From Verrucomicrobiota bacterium (GTDB lineage Bacteria > Verrucomicrobiota > Verrucomicrobiia > Verrucomicrobiales > Akkermansiaceae): a DNA stretch of 8,724 nucleotides. This document shows positions 6,785 through 8,724 of this stretch, in pieces. A program made the position numbers and the translations under genes. The first letter of the stretch is position 1; each line of letters starts with the position of its first letter. Under the pieces are notes generated by a model that ran no database searches, had not been told where the DNA came from, and saw only the letters and a list, made by a program, of their open reading frames with translations. The stretch is from assembly GCA_009885905.1 (NCBI GenBank), contig VFJU01000032.1, forward strand, positions 1 through 8,724, read 5' to 3'.

Positions 6785-7678
6785 TCATATCTCAATCCTT
6801 TTTAGGCCCGCGATCAGCCTCTCCCTTAGCGGTCCCGCTTTGGCTGCTAGACGCCGCTGCTCGGTTTCATAAACTCGCCGACCCTCTGCGGTCTCAATAT
6901 AAACCGGCTCTCTTCCCCAGGCGGCGAGATCGTAGGGACTCGCCCGCATGTCTAGATCTCGTAGCTCTAACGCTAGTTCAAAGCAGTCTAACAATAAATC
7001 TGAGCTGATCCATGGCATCGCCTTGGCAGCCCATTTATACAAATCCATATTGGCATGAACGCAGCCAGGCTGCTCCAACTCGATCCGCCGGTCTAACGTC
7101 GGCTGCAAGTGATTCATCGGCCGCGCCTCACCTGCGAAAAAACGGAACGCATCGTGGTGCGAGCAACAAATCGTTCGTGACTCGACCAACGCGTCAATCT
7201 CAGCCTGAGGCAAGCGCAGCGGTGTGATCTTTTCATGCCGCACGTTCTTTCCGCGGTAAACCATCGCCCACTCATGCAGACCATGACACGCGAAGTTTGA
7301 TGTGCGGTCTTTCGTGGCTGTTAGTAGTTCGGAGATCCAACTCAAGCGATCGATTTCCTTGGTTGTTAGATTTCTTGGATCGGCGAAGACGTAGCCATCT
7401 GCCCAAGAATAATAACGTGTGGAAAATCCGGGTGGGGTGGGGGATTCTTGTGTTTTTTCCCATTCTAACATCGTGCCGCATCCAGGTTGCCACAGTTCCA
7501 GTAGCGCAAAGGGGTAGGGGTAGTACTGAAACAGAAAGTCTTCGATCGGATGGGGTAGGCCACGATCTCTTCGTTTTCTCGTTGCCAATGTGTATTGCTC
7601 TGCCCGTGCTCGGTGCAGCGTCGCCCTCACACCCCAGGCACTGGCGGAAAGATAGGTGTTGGAAAGGTTGCAGAGCAT
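6785..7678 (-). CDS. conserved protein of the family often labelled '3-methyladenine DNA glycosylase' (function unproven)
   Basis: The start is set at ATG 7678, giving 297 residues. The frame stays open upstream through the tRNA gene, but that part is an antisense translation of the tRNA and is not protein. The sequence matches, from memory, a family found in actinobacteria, planctomycetes and verrucomicrobia: HPIEDFLFQYYPY (43-55), LLELWQPG (59-66), CHGLHEWAMVYR (131-142), CCSHHDAFRFF (171-181), EQPGCVHANMDLYKW (202-216), DLDMRASPYDL (241-251) and PVYIETAEGRRVYETEQRR (258-276). Many invariant His, Cys, Asp, Glu and Trp residues suggest an enzyme, perhaps metal-binding. It lacks the helix-hairpin-helix of AlkA/Tag and does not resemble AAG, so the glycosylase label looks weak. 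No signal peptide or membrane helix is present. It reads away from the tRNA, and the membrane protein gene follows after 102 bases. Confidence 0.75.
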   Translation of the reverse strand: MLCNLSNTYLSASAWGVRATLHRARAEQYTLATRKRRDRGLPHPIEDFLFQYYPYPFALLELWQPGCGTMLEWEKTQESPTPPGFSTRYYSWADGYVFADPRNLTTKEIDRLSWISELLTATKDRTSNFACHGLHEWAMVYRGKNVRHEKITPLRLPQAEIDALVESRTICCSHHDAFRFFAGEARPMNHLQPTLDRRIELEQPGCVHANMDLYKWAAKAMPWISSDLLLDCFELALELRDLDMRASPYDLAAWGREPVYIETAEGRRVYETEQRRLAAKAGPLRERLIAGLKRIEI

Positions 7679-7724
7679 CGCACCAGATGATGGGCACGAA
7701 CTTCCGAGAAAGGCAAAATTTCCC

Positions 7725-7754
7725 TTGCAAGCCCTGCTCTCCGCTCCTAATGAT
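7725..7754 (+). promoter_or_regulatory. candidate promoter of the initiator tRNA gene
   Basis: TTGCAA (7725-7730) and AATGAT (7749-7754) each match four of six consensus bases, 18 apart. Transcription would start near 7761, about 27 bases before the mature tRNA. The bases after the -10 (TCCGCCCC) are GC-rich, like the discriminator of stringently controlled stable-RNA promoters. This is inferred from short motifs only. Confidence 0.35.
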
Positions 7755-7765
7755 TCCGCCCCACG

Positions 7766-7787
7766 CCGCAAGGCGTATGGTTCAAAT

Positions 7788-7788
<1 letters not shown>
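7766..7788 (+). repeat. tRNA-like fragment directly before the initiator tRNA gene
   Basis: These 23 bases match 7827-7849 of the tRNA at 17 positions without gaps. The match includes an exact 10-base T-arm sequence, GGTTCAAATC (7779-7788 and 7840-7849), and the AAGG of the variable region. The last base coincides with base 1 of the intact tRNA. It may be the remains of a tandem tRNA copy or a recombination scar. No full tRNA can be folded from it. Confidence 0.5.
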
Positions 7789-7864
<76 letters not shown>

Positions 7865-7866
7865 AT

Positions 7867-7902
7867 GAAAGCCGTTTAGCTCTAAGGAGTTAAGCGGCTT
7901 TC
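7867..7902 (+). terminator. long hairpin terminator after the initiator tRNA
   Basis: GAAAGCCGTTTAGCTC pairs over all 16 positions (two G-U) with GAGTTAAGCGGCTTTC, around the four-base loop TAAG. It begins two bases after the CCA end. The bases after it (GCCTTTCTC) are only moderately T-rich, so release may be helped by the stem's strength. The same hairpin could also stop minus-strand transcripts arriving from hsdR. Confidence 0.8.
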
Positions 7903-7923
7903 GCCTTTCTCGGATGTGGACCA

Positions 7924-7943
7924 TAGACACAATCCGTAGACAC
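7924..7943. repeat. direct repeat TAGACAC, two copies 13 bases apart
   Basis: TAGACAC occurs at 7924-7930 and 7937-7943, separated by AATCCG. It lies in the 124-base gap between the tRNA terminator and the end of hsdR. Short repeated boxes beside a tRNA gene can be binding sites at the end of a mobile element or island. No transposase or integrase gene is in the window, so this is only a hint. The rest of the gap holds no supported gene. Confidence 0.3.
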
Positions 7944-8026
7944 TTTGCTGCACGACCAAGTTTCTGAGGGTGGTTTTGAAATGCCCCCGGTTCTCCTGCC
8001 GGACGAATAGGTTCTTGGCGTTGGCC

Positions 8027-8724
8027 TTATGCCTCCATCACGCTCGGCAGGGTTCCTTCCAGCGTGAGGAAGAGGCCGTCGATAATCTTGGCGCTGCCTG
8101 CGAAGAGTCCCTCCGGACCATCGGCGTGGAGGCTGCTGAAGGGTTGCTCGTAGAGCGCGGAGGACTCCATGAATCCGCGGGCGGTGAGCTGGTCGATGAC
8201 GAGCTCGACAAAGCGCATTTGTTGGGCGTTGAGGCTGCGGTCTGCGAGGAAGATAGCGAAGGCGGCCTTGGCGGCGCTGCGGTCCATGCCGACGATGCGC
8301 CGCACCAGGTGCGCCAACGTGGGCATCTCCTGCATTTGAAGCATACTGGTGAGAAGGCGCTGACCTTCGTCCTCTCCGATGCTGAGTAGAGTTTTTTCCA
8401 AGGACTGGAGATCGGTGAGGGTGAGTGGTTGGTTGTTGCGGAGGCGTTGGATAGCGATCTCATCCTGATGATTGCGAAGGTATTCCTCGACCTTCTTGGC
8501 GTATTGGCCGCCGGTCATCTTGAGCATATACACGGCTGCGTCTTCACGGACACCCGTGATCTCATCTTTGAAGTTGGTGTAAACGATCTTGCGCTTGGAT
8601 TTGTCGATGAATTGAACGAGACCGCGCAGGCGGATGCGGAGGTCTTCCAGTGCGGCGAGGTCGATGCCTTCCCAGAACTCGGTGGTTTGGATGGCGCGGA
8701 GGTATTCGAGCTGCTGTTTGACGG
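8027..8724 (-). CDS. hsdR: type I restriction enzyme R subunit (HsdR), C-terminal part; gene continues past the window end
   Basis: The minus-strand frame is open from 8724 down to TAA at 8027-8029; 231 residues are visible and the N-terminus lies outside. The GTG at 8533 is an internal Val codon, not a start. The visible part matches the C-terminal domain of EcoEI-type R subunits: LVQFIDKSKRKIVYTNFKDE (35-54), VYMLKMTGGQYAKKVEEYLR (64-83), IQRLRNNQPLTLTDLQSLEK (91-110), LVRRIVGMDRSAAKAAFAIF (139-158) and LYEQPFSSLHADGPEGLF (190-207). HsdR carries the nuclease and the DNA-translocating helicase of the HsdRMS complex; its C-terminal domain docks R on the M2S core. The nuclease and helicase domains, hsdM and hsdS are not in view. 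No convincing terminator follows, apart from the tRNA hairpin opposite. Location beside a tRNA fits an acquired defence locus. Confidence 0.93.
   Translation of the reverse strand, partial: VKQQLEYLRAIQTTEFWEGIDLAALEDLRIRLRGLVQFIDKSKRKIVYTNFKDEITGVREDAAVYMLKMTGGQYAKKVEEYLRNHQDEIAIQRLRNNQPLTLTDLQSLEKTLLSIGEDEGQRLLTSMLQMQEMPTLAHLVRRIVGMDRSAAKAAFAIFLADRSLNAQQMRFVELVIDQLTARGFMESSALYEQPFSSLHADGPEGLFAGSAKIIDGLFLTLEGTLPSVMEA

Noticed and set aside
7987..8002. CCGG-N8-CCGG hairpin after hsdR as a terminator
   Set aside because: The arms are only four bases and no T-run follows on the minus strand.
8531..8533. GTG as the start of a short HsdR-like protein
   Set aside because: The frame continues upstream to the window edge with typical HsdR sequence (FIDKSKRKIVYTNF), so the codon is internal.

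Overview
The window looks like chromosomal DNA from a member of the PVC group, most likely a Verrucomicrobiota bacterium. This is inferred from the proteins, not from a database search. The main pointers are a GreA factor with a roughly 450-residue N-terminal extension (long GreA proteins are also known in Chlamydiae), an ECF sigma / membrane protein / PDZ gene set, and several starts without a Shine-Dalgarno sequence.

Layout. Positions 3-452 hold the 3' end of an alpha/beta-hydrolase gene. A monothiol-type glutaredoxin gene (559-936) follows, with a palindromic candidate operator just upstream. Next is a tightly packed three-gene unit (1015-2759): an ECF sigma factor, a single-pass membrane protein that is probably its anti-sigma factor, and a secreted PDZ protein. 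A giant GreA-type transcription factor (2825-4666) and enolase (4705-6000) come next, closed by a strong intrinsic terminator (6030-6062). Two minus-strand genes then face this block: a small membrane protein (6116-6682) and a conserved protein of the family usually labelled '3-methyladenine DNA glycosylase' (6785-7678). An initiator tRNA gene (7788-7864) with its own promoter and terminator follows on the plus strand. The window ends inside the 3' part of a type I restriction subunit gene, hsdR, on the minus strand (8027-8724).

How the genes fit together. From 1015 to 6000 the theme is transcription and central metabolism: a probable envelope-sensing sigma switch, an RNA polymerase rescue factor with extra domains, and a glycolytic enzyme. 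The right end is different. It has a tRNA gene, a tRNA-like fragment, short direct repeats and a restriction gene, which resembles the edge of a defence or accessory island at a tRNA.

No complete undescribed system is visible. The points most worth following are the extended GreA with a possible Tudor/SH3-like N-terminal domain, the sigma/anti-sigma/PDZ module, an open reading frame that continues past the glutaredoxin stop codon, the unusual anticodon stem of the initiator tRNA, and the tRNA/hsdR junction.
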